The notes below the pieces were generated by a model, which worked only from the letters and a program-made list of their open reading frames with translations, searched no databases and was not told the origin of the DNA. The position numbers were made by a program, and so were the translations under genes. Below are positions 11,417-21,899 of a stretch of DNA of 64,000 nt, piece after piece. How positions within the stretch are numbered: position 1 is the stretch's first letter; every line of letters begins with the position of its first letter. The stretch comes from Escallonia rubra (lineage: Eukaryota; Streptophyta; Magnoliopsida; Escalloniales; Escalloniaceae). The DNA is taken from contig JAVXUO010001297.1 in assembly GCA_033065855.1 (NCBI GenBank), positions 103,207 to 167,206 of the forward strand, given 5' to 3'.

Positions 11417-11694
11417 TCAAATTGTCTTGAAGCAAAATTTTATCGGCAGAAAATAGAACCACTAGTTTTAGATGAAGATGGGGTTTTAGTGGAATGTTGA
11501 GGAATCAATTCGATGGTTGGACCTGGAAATAGAAGGTCCTCACCAAGCATACAAGAAGAAAGTTTTTAATGAATAGACGATCATCAAGAGAGAACATAAT
11601 GCAATGGGAATCAGAACGTGCTCCCATTGCCAAAAATTTAGAAATAGAAGGAGACGATAAACATTCTGAAGATTAGCCGATAGCGGTTGAAAAA

Positions 11695-12915
11695 ATGGGC
11701 GAGTTTAGAAGAGGACAAGAAAAAATCATGCAAACCTTAAGAAAGTTGATGGTCTATGCCATGGAGAAAAGATTGGCAAGATTATCACCTATCGATTGGG
11801 CAGAATGCGTTGAAGATGACGAGAAAGATCGATTAGACGGAATTCAGTTACAAGATCTTAGATTGGCACCAGCCAAGTTAGATGATCTGAGAATAGAAAC
11901 AGTAGATCCATTGATGGAGATAAACCTGGGGATAGAAGTTGATCCACGGCCAATTTATATCAGCGCTCAGTTTCCGTTCGAAAGCATGAGAAGAATCATT
12001 GACTTAGTTAAAGAATACAAAGACTGCTTTGCATGGAGTTATGAAGAAATGCCGGGTTTAGACAGGAAGCTGGTGGAACACAAACTACCTATCAAGCAAG
12101 GATTCAAGCCGTTTATGCAAGCCCCCAGAAAAATGTCAAATGAAGTAACGTTACTGGTGAAGGAAGAAATCGAGCGGCTTCTCAAGGCCAAGTTCATCAG
12201 GCCAGCCAGGTATGTTGAATGGATGTCAAATATAGTTCATGTTTTAAAGAAAAATGGTAAATTAAGAGTATGTATCGATTTTAGAAATTTAAATTCTGCT
12301 ACTCCTAAAGATCAATATGCCATGTCTATTGTAGATATGTTAGTTGATTTTGCGTCTAAGCATGCTATTATGTCATTTATGGATGGAAATGCAGGTTATA
12401 ATAAGATTTTCCTTAAAGATGAAGATATTCGTAAAACAACATTTAGATGTCCTGGTGCGATAGGCACATTTGAGTGGGTAGTTATGCCTTTTGGTCAAAA
12501 AAATGCTGGAGCAACATACCAAAGGGCAATGAATTTAATTTTCCATAATATGATTAGCAAGTTTTTAGAGGTATACATTGATGATGTGGTTATCAAATCA
12601 GAAGATTATCAAAAGCACATTGAACACTTAGAAAATGCTTTTACATGGATGAGAAAACATGGCCTAAAAATGAACCCATTAAAATGCGCATTTGGAGTTT
12701 CTGCAGGTAACTTTTTAGGATTTTTGGTCCATCAGAAAGGGATCGAAATCAATAAGAATAAAGCGAAGGCCATTATAGATGCTAAACCTCCTTCAAATAA
12801 GAAAGAGCTTCAGCATTTTTTAGTGCAAGTCAATTTCTTACGTCGATTCATTGCTAATCTAGCAGGAAAGACAAAAGCATTTTCAGCATTATTAGGGATG
12901 AAAGGAGATACATAA
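11695..12915 (+). pseudogene. Reverse transcriptase (Tat element)
   Basis: A 406-codon open frame. It contains the pre-RT block (KDCFAWSYEEMPGLD), fingers region (KKNGKLRVCIDFRNLNSATP), palm with FMDGNAGYNKI, the PFGQKNAGATYQRAMN block, the catalytic YIDD (VYIDDVVIKSED), then LKMNPLKCAFGVSAGNFLGF and the connection region. This copies the retrotransposon RNA to DNA. The catalytic motif is intact, but the frame ends at a stop just before RNase H and both neighbours are broken. Confidence 0.88.
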
Positions 12916-12973
12916 TATCGATGAGAAGCAGAACAACAATCGGCTTTTCAATCTGATCAGACCCCCCGTACTG

Positions 12974-13318
12974 ATGCCACCGAAGATCGGGAGGCCTTTG
13001 AAGTTATATGTATCGGCAGCAGAGTCATCTCTTGGAAGTCTTTTAGCCCAAGAAAATGACCAGGGATTCGAACAGGCTATTTATTATTTCAGTCGAGGTT
13101 TAAATGTAACTAAACAAAAATATACGGTTATTGAAGAGCTATGTTTGACTCTATATTCTACTGTAGTTAAACTTCGACATTATATGTTTCCGTTTGATGT
13201 GCTAGTTATAGCACAAACCGGCTTGATAAAATATATGTTATCTAGACCAGTATTGAGAGGAAAAATGGGCAAATGGGTTCTAGCATTGATTGAATACAGC
13301 TTAACATATGTTCCTTAA
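12974..13318 (+). pseudogene. RNase H, first domain (Tat element)
   Basis: Encodes KLYVSAAESSLGSLLAQEND, IYYFSRGLNVTKQKYTVIEE and KLRHYMF, typical of the RNase H domain that follows RT in Ty3/gypsy elements. A TAA stop (13,316-13,318) separates it from the next frame. Confidence 0.8.
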
Positions 13319-13324
13319 AAAGCT

Positions 13325-13600
13325 GTGAAAGGACAGGCATTGGCTGATTTCTTAGCAAATCATCCGTGTAATAACCCAGAAGATGGGGTAATATATGTGG
13401 GTATTGCTCCTTGGAGAATGACGTTTGATGGGTCAAAAATTAGCCAAGGAGCTGGCACTGGTATAGTGTTAATCTCTCCTGATGGCAACATACATCAATT
13501 TGCTTTCCAGATTGAGAAAGATTGCTCCAACAATCAAGCAGAATATGAAGTCTTGAACATTGGTTTGGAAATATTATTGGACATGCACATCACGAGGATT
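13325..13600 (+). pseudogene. Second (plant Tat-type) RNase H, truncated
   Basis: QALADFLANHP is the usual junction, followed by MTFDGSKISQGAGTGIVL and NNQAEYEVLNIGLEILLDM, which hold the first Asp and the Glu of an RNase H active site. This additional RNase H marks the Tat lineage. The domain is cut at about 13,590-13,612, where homology passes to the tail of a PMD gene. Integrase and 3' LTR are missing. Confidence 0.75.
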
Positions 13601-14460
13601 AGTCCAAATCATTGCCGGACAATTCCAGTGATTATTGCACACCAGAGGAAGAGAAACCTAATAAGGAAGAGAGTGCGAGGTCCCAATGTGAGGATCAAGG
13701 TGACGACTTTGAGATGGCTGAGGTAGAGGATGATGAGGCCCCAAAGGCAATCCAAGACTTAGATGATGAAGAGCCTGCTTGTATAGAAGGCACTCAAGGT
13801 AGAAGGAGTTCTTTCTTTTTTCGTACCTTTGCCACTCTGCAGGCTTGAGAGGGCATCTAGGAATCAGTTTTGGGTCCCTGTCAGAGATCCTCCTAGTGGA
13901 AGGGTGCATGATCCTGTGCTACACTTATGGGGATGCATTTCAGCATGGTCGACGACAACAAAGCTACTAAGGTGCTCCTATCTCTTCCCTTAGTAGGTGG
14001 TGGAGTTTTGACAACAACTGCTATCTTAAGTGGAGCACTCGGGATGGATGAGAGCATAAGAGTGTCCCAGAGGGCCTTGACATACCACCGATGACGGTAA
14101 GATGCCTACAGGCAGTGAGGATAAAATACACAGAGACCTTTAGCACTGGTTGGTGAAGGGAGTCATCATGATGCATCTGATGTATGTGTGCGAGGACAGC
14201 GTGATACCCATGGTTATGTCTGCTCAAAGCAGTAGCTAAGTTTTAATGTCATATCTAAGCTTCTTGGGGGGATCGGGGTGTTTGAGAATCTTAAGTTGCG
14301 ATTGGGTTTTCGGTAGGACTATGTAGAATTGATGTACTAGGCAGGTGATGCTGAGAGGGAGACTGGCAGCAACAGTAGCAATAGAGGAGACTGAGGTGAA
14401 GAAGCAGCAGTTAGACACTAGAGTTACAACTTACCTCTTCGGCTGAGAGACTATTTCTAG
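13600..14460 (+). pseudogene. PMD accessory gene, C-terminal part, decayed
   Basis: An acidic segment (EEEKPNKEESARSQCEDQGD, about 13,640-13,700) resembles the acidic hinge of the PMD gene at 50.4-50.8 kb. EGLDIPPMTVRCLQAV near 14,075 resembles EGLQLPVETVCQLELV near 51,350. The tail near 14,340-14,440 (RLAATVAIEETEVKKQQLDT) is coiled-coil-like, as at 51.6-51.9 kb. Followed at once by an oppositely oriented integrase end, this is the same convergent order as in the 15-kb element. I infer that 3,900-5,705 and this segment were one gene. Confidence 0.5.
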
Positions 14461-14849
14461 GACTATTATAATTACCTTGCCTTTTAATTTTAATTGATTT
14501 ACTTTGTTAGCTCAGTAGTGGCATGAAGTCTTGAAGTAGATTCAGTCCTGATAATCTACTTTGTTGCTTGTTTCTTTTGTCTTGTGTTGATATTTTGCTT
14601 TTATACTTGTGTTGATTTGTCATTTCCAGATATTTACAAGTATAGATAGGCTTATAGAACCATGTATCCCATTGTAAGAAAAATATAGCTTGAGTAAATT
14701 TTAGCATTAAGAATTTAACCATCTCATTGATAGTAAAAAGGCAACATACCTTTGTCCATATAGCAAATGCCAACTTACAACATGAAAGAATTACAAGCAC
14801 AAAGAGAAAGGACCTTGGCCTAGCGCAAAGGGTAGTGGGGCATATTCCA

Positions 14850-15245
14850 CAACCAGCTAAGCATAGTACTTCAAGTACTGCCCGTTGATACGATGAGTGA
14901 CTTCTCCGAAATCAAGGTAGAGGAGGATGCAGGAGCCATTTTTTCTGGATTCATGAAATATGGAAGAGACCTTCGCATTTTGGCGTGAACTTGAGGCCAG
15001 ACGTCCGGGCGGCCCGCACATGCCTAGCGGCGCGTAAGACTAGTTCGGCTTTGACAAAAGACCTCGTAAGGGTTTCTCATAGGCCTTAGTAAGCCTATCT
15101 TGGTAGCTCTGCATTTGGTCCAAAGCCTTGGCTTTTCTTTTGTCGAGCCCCTCAAGGGTAGGAAATCTAGATTCTTCTTCCCCACTGCCTCTATCCAACG
15201 CAAGTCTGGCAGAGGCAACTACGATCTTGGCATGCAATCTATTAG
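14850..15245 (-). pseudogene. Integrase C-terminal fragment (Tat-like element)
   Basis: The minus strand matches the integrase end at 52,397-52,800 both in DNA and in protein: IVVASARLALDRGSGEEESR against IAVASARLSLSSGLGEEENR, then a LEGLDKRKAKALDQM-like helix. DNA homology continues to the element's end near 14,850. It is the remaining pol end of the old minus-strand element that also supplied the PMD segments around it. The catalytic core is absent. Confidence 0.7.
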
Positions 15246-16140
15246 AGGGTTGACCCAAATGTTGGTGGAAGGGACACTTGTTAGGCGTGAGCTTGTCCTC
15301 CTCTATATGGAGTTTGCCTGCGTGGGCAGGTGGAAGCTGTAGTTTTGTTTTTTCCAGTCTTTCAACAAGTCTTTGATAGTGTTGCTGTCACAAAGGGTTC
15401 ATGGTAGGTTCTTACTATCTCCTTTTGTCGGGGCGTCGGTCCTCTCTTGGTACTAGCACTTGCGGTTATTGTCGTTGTTGTTATAGTTGGGCTATTCATT
15501 GTCGGTTTTTGTGCACAACTGTGATCAGAACTATTGGGCTATTTGGATGGGTTTGAATTGCCTTAGAACAGAGGATTTCCTTGGGTAATTCTAGAATCGA
15601 ATACCTTAGAAGCAATGGAAGCAATTACACCATATTCACCAATGTATCTAGAGGGTGATATTGTACATACTATTTTCATCAGAGATTGAAAACTAGACAA
15701 TGAGACTGCCGTATGGTTTTTATTTGCCGAGAATCTAGCTTATGTGCAGATGAGTATGCACGTGTAAGTACATACATTGTCATCCATAAATCTTATTGTG
15801 CTAGAAACACCTTTCAAGACACCTTTTGGATGAGTTGTAGAAGGAGCCATGCCATGGGAGCACATCATCCCAAAGGAGCAGTTACTGTAAAAGTTTTGTT
15901 GATATTTTTAATACCCAAAAAATATGAAGAAGATGGTCACTTTTAGCCTTTAAAATTTCTGTTTTTCGTTGATGCTTAATTAGGGAATTAAAAAGGATTT
16001 TTTTTTCTTTGGAGAACTACTAATAAGAATAAACAAGGAAAAGAATTAAATTTCACCTTCTCATTTTAGAAGTCTAGAGCTAAAGGATTTTGGAGAGAGA
16101 AAGACCCTAAGTGTAATCACCACCAAAATTTTAGACTGAC
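15246..16140. other. No recognisable feature
   Basis: No domain, no clear repeat edge and no plausible exon was recognised. Short open frames here show no family resemblance. Confidence 0.4.
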
Positions 16141-16144
16141 GAAG

Positions 16145-17080
16145 GTCCAATTTGGAATCTCCATCTTATCTTATTGCTACAAAAAAAAAAAAAGGAAAAA
16201 TAAGAAAAGAATAATAAAAGAATTAGAATGCCCAATGAGGCTTCTAATCTACCAAAAATAGGGATGATCAGTTTGGGACCAAGTTATACAACATGAAGGT
16301 TTTAGGCACCCACCATACCCCAACAATCTCTTTATAAATTTTTGGCCTTTTCACACGTAACACATAAACATACACAGAATCCATCCTAATCCTAATTCTA
16401 TAGTTTTGGTTTGAATTCGTCAATTGAGGTCAAATGGGCTACGGTGCCCTGTCAAACATACCACGATCAAAACCACGTAGTCCTTACCGGACCATATTGG
16501 AGGCAAGCTAAACTTCGGTTTTTGACGCTAATGTGAAGAAAGGAATTTAAAAGACTCTTTTTACAAGCTTTGTCCTATTGACAGATATTTGGTCTCGGGA
16601 ATAAGAGATACTATAGAACTTTCTAATCTGGCCTACACTAGAAAGCACTACCTAAGTTACCTTTAGACGATGTTTGCTTAGAAGACTTAGAACCACCTCG
16701 TGTTGAATCCACGATGCAAGTAGATCACAAAACTGTTGGGAGTTTTTATATAAAATGCTAAATTTCTTCTTAAAAATGATGTGCCACTGCTAAAGAGAAA
16801 TGATCCCAAAATTTCTAGAGAGAATAGCGTTTATTTAAATTCTAGCCCAATGGCTCATTTTATAGAGGACTATGACTGACTTAAATGATAGGGATAACTT
16901 TTTGAGTTTAAAATCTCTGATAGAGTCAATCTAACTGATTAAAGTTGCACATAAAAAATTAACTAACCGGCTGGTTTATTGTAAACTGGCCTATCGTTCA
17001 TCCCTTAATATTTTTTGCCAAATTTGAGGACAGTATTTGTCCTTAACTTGGTAATTATCTCTGATAATGTTGATAGGATG
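16145..17080 (-). repeat. Tat/Ogre-like LTR remnant (minus orientation)
   Basis: The reverse complement aligns block by block with 40,745-41,640: the 'ggtatggtgggygcctaa' block, the 'ccatttgacc' block, the 'taagatrgmgaytcc' end and the 'ggatgaacgataggcc' start region all occur in the same order. The 'GATGGAGATTCCAAATTGGA' stretch (complement of 16,147-16,166) sits where a primer-binding site would be. No internal coding sequence follows. Confidence 0.5.
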
Positions 17081-17599
17081 TACCATATTTCATAAATCAT
17101 CTCTAATTTTCATCTAAACCAAGAAGATTTACATGCATCATGGATTAATAACGAGATATTTTTGAATTATTTAACCGATCACATCTCTTAACCAGACTGG
17201 AGTCAAACTGAACTGGACTGAACTCAAGCTAAACTAGAGTGGACAAGACAAAATTTGACTGGACTTCAATATTTTAGTTCATATAAACCCAACTTAATAA
17301 TATACCCTAATTATCAATAAACCCACTAATAACAAGTAAAAGACTACACTAATGGGGTGTATACACTGAGCACTGGACCCTTACTTCGAACCTTGACATC
17401 AGGACCTCAATGTCGGACTCTCAACTGTCATACCGCATACACTCTTAGCCCTCGCCCTTGCCATGCTGCCACTCCTCTAGCGTTGTCTAGGTTGCTTCTG
17501 TATCTACCTTTACTCAATCTCACATGATCATACTTGACATTGAACTCAGACTATACTCTTTCTGGAACCTTGATGTGAACTGTGAACTCACTTCCTGGC
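17081..17599. other. No recognisable feature
   Basis: Nothing coding recognised. The stretch has small redundancies ('aactggactgaactcaa') but no defined repeat. Confidence 0.35.
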
Positions 17600-18041
17600 C
17601 ATCATAAAAGATCTAGAGCAAGCAAAGACCACAGGGGCTGGTAAAGCAGCATTTATTGGCCTAGATTATCGATTTTGGTATATGCAGCTGAAAGAAGTTG
17701 TATCAAATATTGTTACATTGTTGAACTCAAAAAATGAAGCCCTCTCAGCCACCGCAATCTTGTAGAAGATGTCAGAAGAGTTATTCACTACTATGATGTT
17801 TGGCACGTTTCGTTAGTCATAGGAATATAAAATTATGTAGCCCACGTGTTAGCAAAGTATGCTGCGAATATCTATGGTTTTGGCCGAGGCACCGTCATGT
17901 ATTTTGCGGCTATATGAAATAAATTTATCGCATATGAGCAATAAATTATCCCCTTTGTCGAAGAATACAAAAACTTTGTACGGTTGGTTTCCACTTCTGC
18001 ATGTTATGTATTGCTTGACTTTGAACCAAGTAGCAACATCA
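17600..18041 (+). pseudogene. Possible LINE RNase H remnant
   Basis: Plus-strand fragments read AAFIGLDYRFWYMQLKEV and, further on, NYVAHVLAKYAANIYG. The latter resembles the VAHxLAKxA motif at the end of the RNase H domain of plant LINEs. Frames are broken. It is also the target into which the 18,054-19,369 LINE inserted. Assignment is tentative. Confidence 0.35.
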
Positions 18042-18053
18042 AAGTTAAGCAAT
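18042..18053 (+). repeat. Left target-site duplication of LINE fragment
   Basis: AAGTTAAGCAAT, repeated at 19,370-19,381 directly after the poly(A) tract. Confidence 0.8.
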
Positions 18054-18693
18054 CATGGCTACGTTTCCTCCATACATTGCTAATGTCATACACAATAAAT
18101 ATAATTCTTATGTCAGCATACTTTCTTGAGAGAGCAACGACACGCCTTCGCAATATTAACCTCTATTTCAATCTTGTTGTTCATATAAAATCTCATGTTT
18201 GGTGCTATGTTTGGCAGTTGGCTATCCCACCTATAATCCAATTATTTATATGCAAGCTTTTGTTAGACGCCTACCCCTCAATAATATTCTACATTACAAA
18301 AGAATAATTCCTGATAATCTTTGTACATTCTGTCATAATGCAGTGGAAATAGTTGATCATCAATTTCATTCTTGCTCTTCTATCGAAAGATTCTGGTTTG
18401 GGAGTGCTCTTGGTATCATGACTACACCATACTATCCCGCCTTTAAGGAATGGTTAATTGCCTGGCTCAGTAAGCCCAAACAACAGTTAACCTTTTTCTC
18501 CTTCTTCTCAAGTCATATTCATTTGTACTCTTTGGTGTATTTGGGTACACCAAAATGAGAGTATATTTTGACAATCTCTCTTCAACTCGTGCCAAGTTAT
18601 GTACCAAAAAAATATGACGCCCTCAATCTCGTATGTTTTTTTACCCCTCCTTCCTGTTCACCTTCGCTAAAATGACATAGACTGTCATTGTCC

Positions 18694-18725
<32 letters not shown>

Positions 18726-19369
18726 AATAATAATAAAATAAAATTCCATATGTATGCGGAGTCTGTATGGTCCATCACTGAACTGCTTGTTTAAAATGGG
18801 ACCATTATCACTATTGATAATGACTAAGTCGAATACCTTACAGTACTTCATACCCCGCTTCCAGTGCTCCAGTAACTCTCGTGTTGTTCATCTTACATGC
18901 CTGCTATTGGGCACGCTAGCAGAATTACAAACATGTTATCTTGCATACTGATTCCATCTATCTTCTCTCACAGATGACTGGAACTGTTGAGCTAGAAGAT
19001 GAAGGAAAGCCTACTATGTATGATATATGTTACCGATGCTCTAGCTTTGACGTATGTAGTCTCACCATTAGAGATGCAGACATACCAGCGAGGCCAAACT
19101 GTTAGCTCAAAATTCAAGTTCAGCTAACTCTTCCACCAACTAGGAGTATCCTTGATTCTTATGAAGCTACTGGAGAACTTCAATATGCTTGCTAAGCAAC
19201 ATTACGTAAATAGTTTAAAGCTTCTTTTGCCTATTGCTTTAGTTCATCATGACTTGTAGGTGTTTCTAGTGGTTTTGACATTCGTTAGCTGCCGCTTTTG
19301 TATTTTGGAGTTACTTCTTCTTTTATGAAATGAAAGTCTAAATTTTCACTAAAAAAAAAAAAAAAAAAA
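18054..19369 (+). mobile_element. 5'-truncated LINE with zf-RVT domain and poly(A) tail
   Basis: An insertion bounded by the 12-bp repeat AAGTTAAGCAAT and ending in about 20 A residues (from 19,350). The plus strand encodes the zinc-binding region that ends plant LINE ORF2: RRLPLNNILHYKRIIPDNLC, then CTFCHN, then VDHQFHSCSSIERFW near 18,240-18,390 (CX2C...HX4C pattern). Frames are broken downstream. Truncation at the 5' end, poly(A) and target duplication are the expected signature of target-primed reverse transcription. Confidence 0.82.
18693..18725. repeat. Homopolymer C then A tract
   Basis: About 22 consecutive C followed by about 10 A. Such tracts are prone to sequencing and assembly error. 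The length should not be trusted. Confidence 0.85.
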
Positions 19370-19381
19370 AAGTTAAGCAAT

Positions 19382-20073
19382 TGGCTAGTTTTAATACCTT
19401 GTGTCACGCACAAAAGCAACTCTCAAAATACTAGTGGAGCAATTCTAGATTTGTATGCCTAATAGTAATAACAGAATTTCTATTGACTATAATGATCACA
19501 TAAACGTGAACAAATTATTTGTTTAAAATGAACTAAAGTCATAATTGTTAGTCTTTTAGCCAAAAGAAGAACTAAAATAGCATATGACATAGAGAAAATA
19601 GTCTTTCCCCAGCAATAATAATATTAATACCACACTAACAACAATGATAATAAACCCTATGTTGAGATTTGTATTAATAAAGTCCATGAAGAAGAGAATA
19701 AAAATATGTAACAAAAAGGATCAAAAATAAAATGAGGTACTAAATTATGTATATGAAAATATAATGAGATAGAATGAGGTAGATTATATTTGTTCAGGAA
19801 AAATGAAGATATCGAGCTTGTCTAATAAATTAAAAATAGTTTATTAGACGAAGAGACATAGATCTAAAAGAGAGAGAGTGTGAGAAATAGTTTTGGCAAA
19901 TCTACTAAAAAGTTTAAGTGGAACATTTTGATATGGATGAGAGCAAAACGTACAATCCATTTGATTGCTTAAATTTTAATGATAAATAATAGATGTTTCA
20001 AGTAGGAAAGAACACACTAACTTTCTTTCATTTTTGACTTTACTATATATAAAATAATTACAATAGATGATAT
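19382..20073. other. AT-rich non-coding stretch
   Basis: No gene or repeat structure recognised between the LINE fragment and the Mutator-like element. Confidence 0.4.
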
Positions 20074-20082
20074 GAGATAAAA

Positions 20083-21381
20083 GAGTTAATGAAAAAATTG
20101 TCTCCTGAGGTTTACACGTATTTACACTTCGCTTCCCGTGTTTACAACTTGGCAATAGTATTCCTTGAGGTTGACAAAACCATTTCAAATAGCTCCAAAA
20201 GTAGATGGCCGTTGAAATTCGGACATTAAGTCCACCTGTGCACAACACATACCATTTTAGAATGGGTATTAATTTCAGTTACAAAGTTGACCAGTTGATT
20301 CTGTTGCACAAAGCATAAATCGAATTAATGTTATTAAACCGTAAGGAACAGTTTTGTTCTTTTGTCATTAACCCTTGATTGTAAAATTGGTTGTTTCCAA
20401 TAAAATTTCGTCATACTTGCTCGGATCGAAGCTAGAAGAATACCACCGTGCTTGCAGATTTCCCACTAGGGTCTTCGCGGCAATTTGGTGCGACCCATGA
20501 CAAAAAAAAAGTACGAGATTTGTAGACCCACCACTTTTCACAGATCCATCGCCTTTTGGGTTCCGTGGTCTCAGGAGAAGCAGGGAGACGGTGGTAGTAT
20601 ATAGATGGTGTTCGGTCGGAGAATGCCGAAGAGTCGATCGCATCTTTGTGGCTCCTCGTCGATGAGTGACCACCTCCATGGTTTGTAAGTGATGGTTTCA
20701 ACGATGGGGATGCTGGAGAACAAATCTCTGTTTTCCTTTTTTTTTCTTCAGATCTGTAATCGAGGGTTGGGCTATCGATGTCATCTTGAATTTTGAGACT
20801 TGCATTAGGTGGGTCTTCAGTACACAGTGTGGCGGGGTGGCCAATGTGAACACATAAATGGCGCAATGCTGCTACAGTCTCATATTGAAGGCTCTGTACC
20901 ATGCTTTCCAATCTACACCTACTTAACAATAGGGGTTTTTTGTGTCTATTTGAACACAAATTCTTGCGAATCTTCCAAGGCGGATTCAAGGCTCATTTAC
21001 CTTGAATTTTGAGTTTGAGATATATTGACTTTCTTTATTATGTCGTCACGGTACAAATTACTTGTAGTCAGAGGGAAGCTTGCCATAGGGTGTGGCAATG
21101 GGGGTTTAGGGTTCTAGGAGAGGTAGAGAGAGAAGAGAGAGAAGAAAACAATGGGGGTTTAGGGTTTTAAGAGGGTTTGGTAAGGGAATGGATTTGCCCA
21201 TGCCAAAATCGCATGCGCTATGCACATGTGGACTTAACGCCTGAATTTCAACGACCATCCACTTTTGAAGCTATTTACAATGATTTTGTCAACTTTAAGG
21301 AATACTATTGCCAAAGTTGTAAATACGGACAACAAAGTACAAATACGTGTAAACTTCTTGAGACAGTTTTTTCATTAACCC
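20083..21381. mobile_element. Mutator-like non-autonomous element with long TIRs
   Basis: The ends GAGTTAATGAAAAAATTGTC (from 20,083) and, reversed, GGGTTAATGAAAAAACTGTC (ending 21,381) begin inverted repeats that match over about 165 bp (20,083-20,250 and 21,215-21,381). Flanks are GAGATAAAA (20,074-20,082) and AAGATAAAA (21,382-21,390), 8 of 9 identical, fitting the 9-bp duplication of Mutator-like elements. No transposase is present. The roughly 950-bp interior has a 185-codon minus-strand open frame (20,432-20,989) of no family I recognise. It could be captured host sequence (Pack-MULE), but this is unproven. Confidence 0.8.
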
Positions 21382-21602
21382 AAGATAAAAAGAGTCAATG
21401 ATCAGGAATTTTTACAATTTGGTTTAAGTATGTAACTTGGGTCGCGTAATCAATGGACAACCTGTGCGAACTGTAGAAATATGGGCATGAAATTAATTTT
21501 ATAGTGGCCATGGGCTCAAAATTTTGAGCCTGTAAAAAAATTGGGCTCGCCACGGGCAAAATTTACTACAAGCCTGTTTAGTCCCTGAGGAAACCAGCCC
21601 GT

Positions 21603-21608
<6 letters not shown>

Positions 21609-21664
<56 letters not shown>
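21609..21664. repeat. (AT)n microsatellite
   Basis: About 56 bp of AT dinucleotides, interrupted by a MITE and resuming at about 21,886-21,896. Confidence 0.95.
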
Positions 21665-21666
<2 letters not shown>

Positions 21667-21884
21667 AGCTGATCTGTTGATAGCGCTAGCAATTTGGTAG
21701 CGCTGTTTGGCCGTCCGCTACATAATGTAGCGGACGATAATTTACCGTCCGCTACATTATGTAGCGGACGGTGAAAAAATTCGCTATTGTGGCGCGCGAT
21801 CTGGCCGTCCATTCTCGCCCGTGGACGGCTAGATTGCGCTAGTAACTCGGATTAAGTTGCTAGCGCTATCATTTTATCATCTCC
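21665..21884. mobile_element. Palindromic MITE inserted in an AT microsatellite
   Basis: The 28-bp ends GGAGCTGATCTGTTGATAGC... and (reverse complement of the right end) GGAGATGATAAAATGATAGC... agree at 23 of 28 positions and share the perfect inner GATAGCGCTAGCAA. The 220-bp element is non-coding. The centre carries two 25-nt perfect palindromes (21,712-21,736 and 21,746-21,770). The target duplication cannot be resolved because both flanks are AT repeats. Superfamily is uncertain, with a Mutator-like MITE possible. Confidence 0.75.
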
Positions 21885-21899
21885 CTATATATATATAGG

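Larger units (their letters stand above)
5711..13600 (+). mobile_element. Ty3/gypsy Tat-lineage LTR retrotransposon, 3'-truncated, nested in a PMD gene
   Basis: In order on the plus strand: candidate 5' LTR, primer-binding site, gag, protease, reverse transcriptase, RNase H, and the start of a second, plant-type RNase H. The dual RNase H is the established hallmark of the Tat lineage. No integrase and no 3' LTR follow. At about 13,590-13,612 the sequence switches to the tail of a PMD accessory gene whose front part lies just upstream of 5,711, so the element appears to have inserted into that gene and later lost its 3' half. A hAT-type element (9,006-10,152) is inserted between gag and protease. 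Coding regions are interrupted by several stops and frameshifts. Confidence 0.8.
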
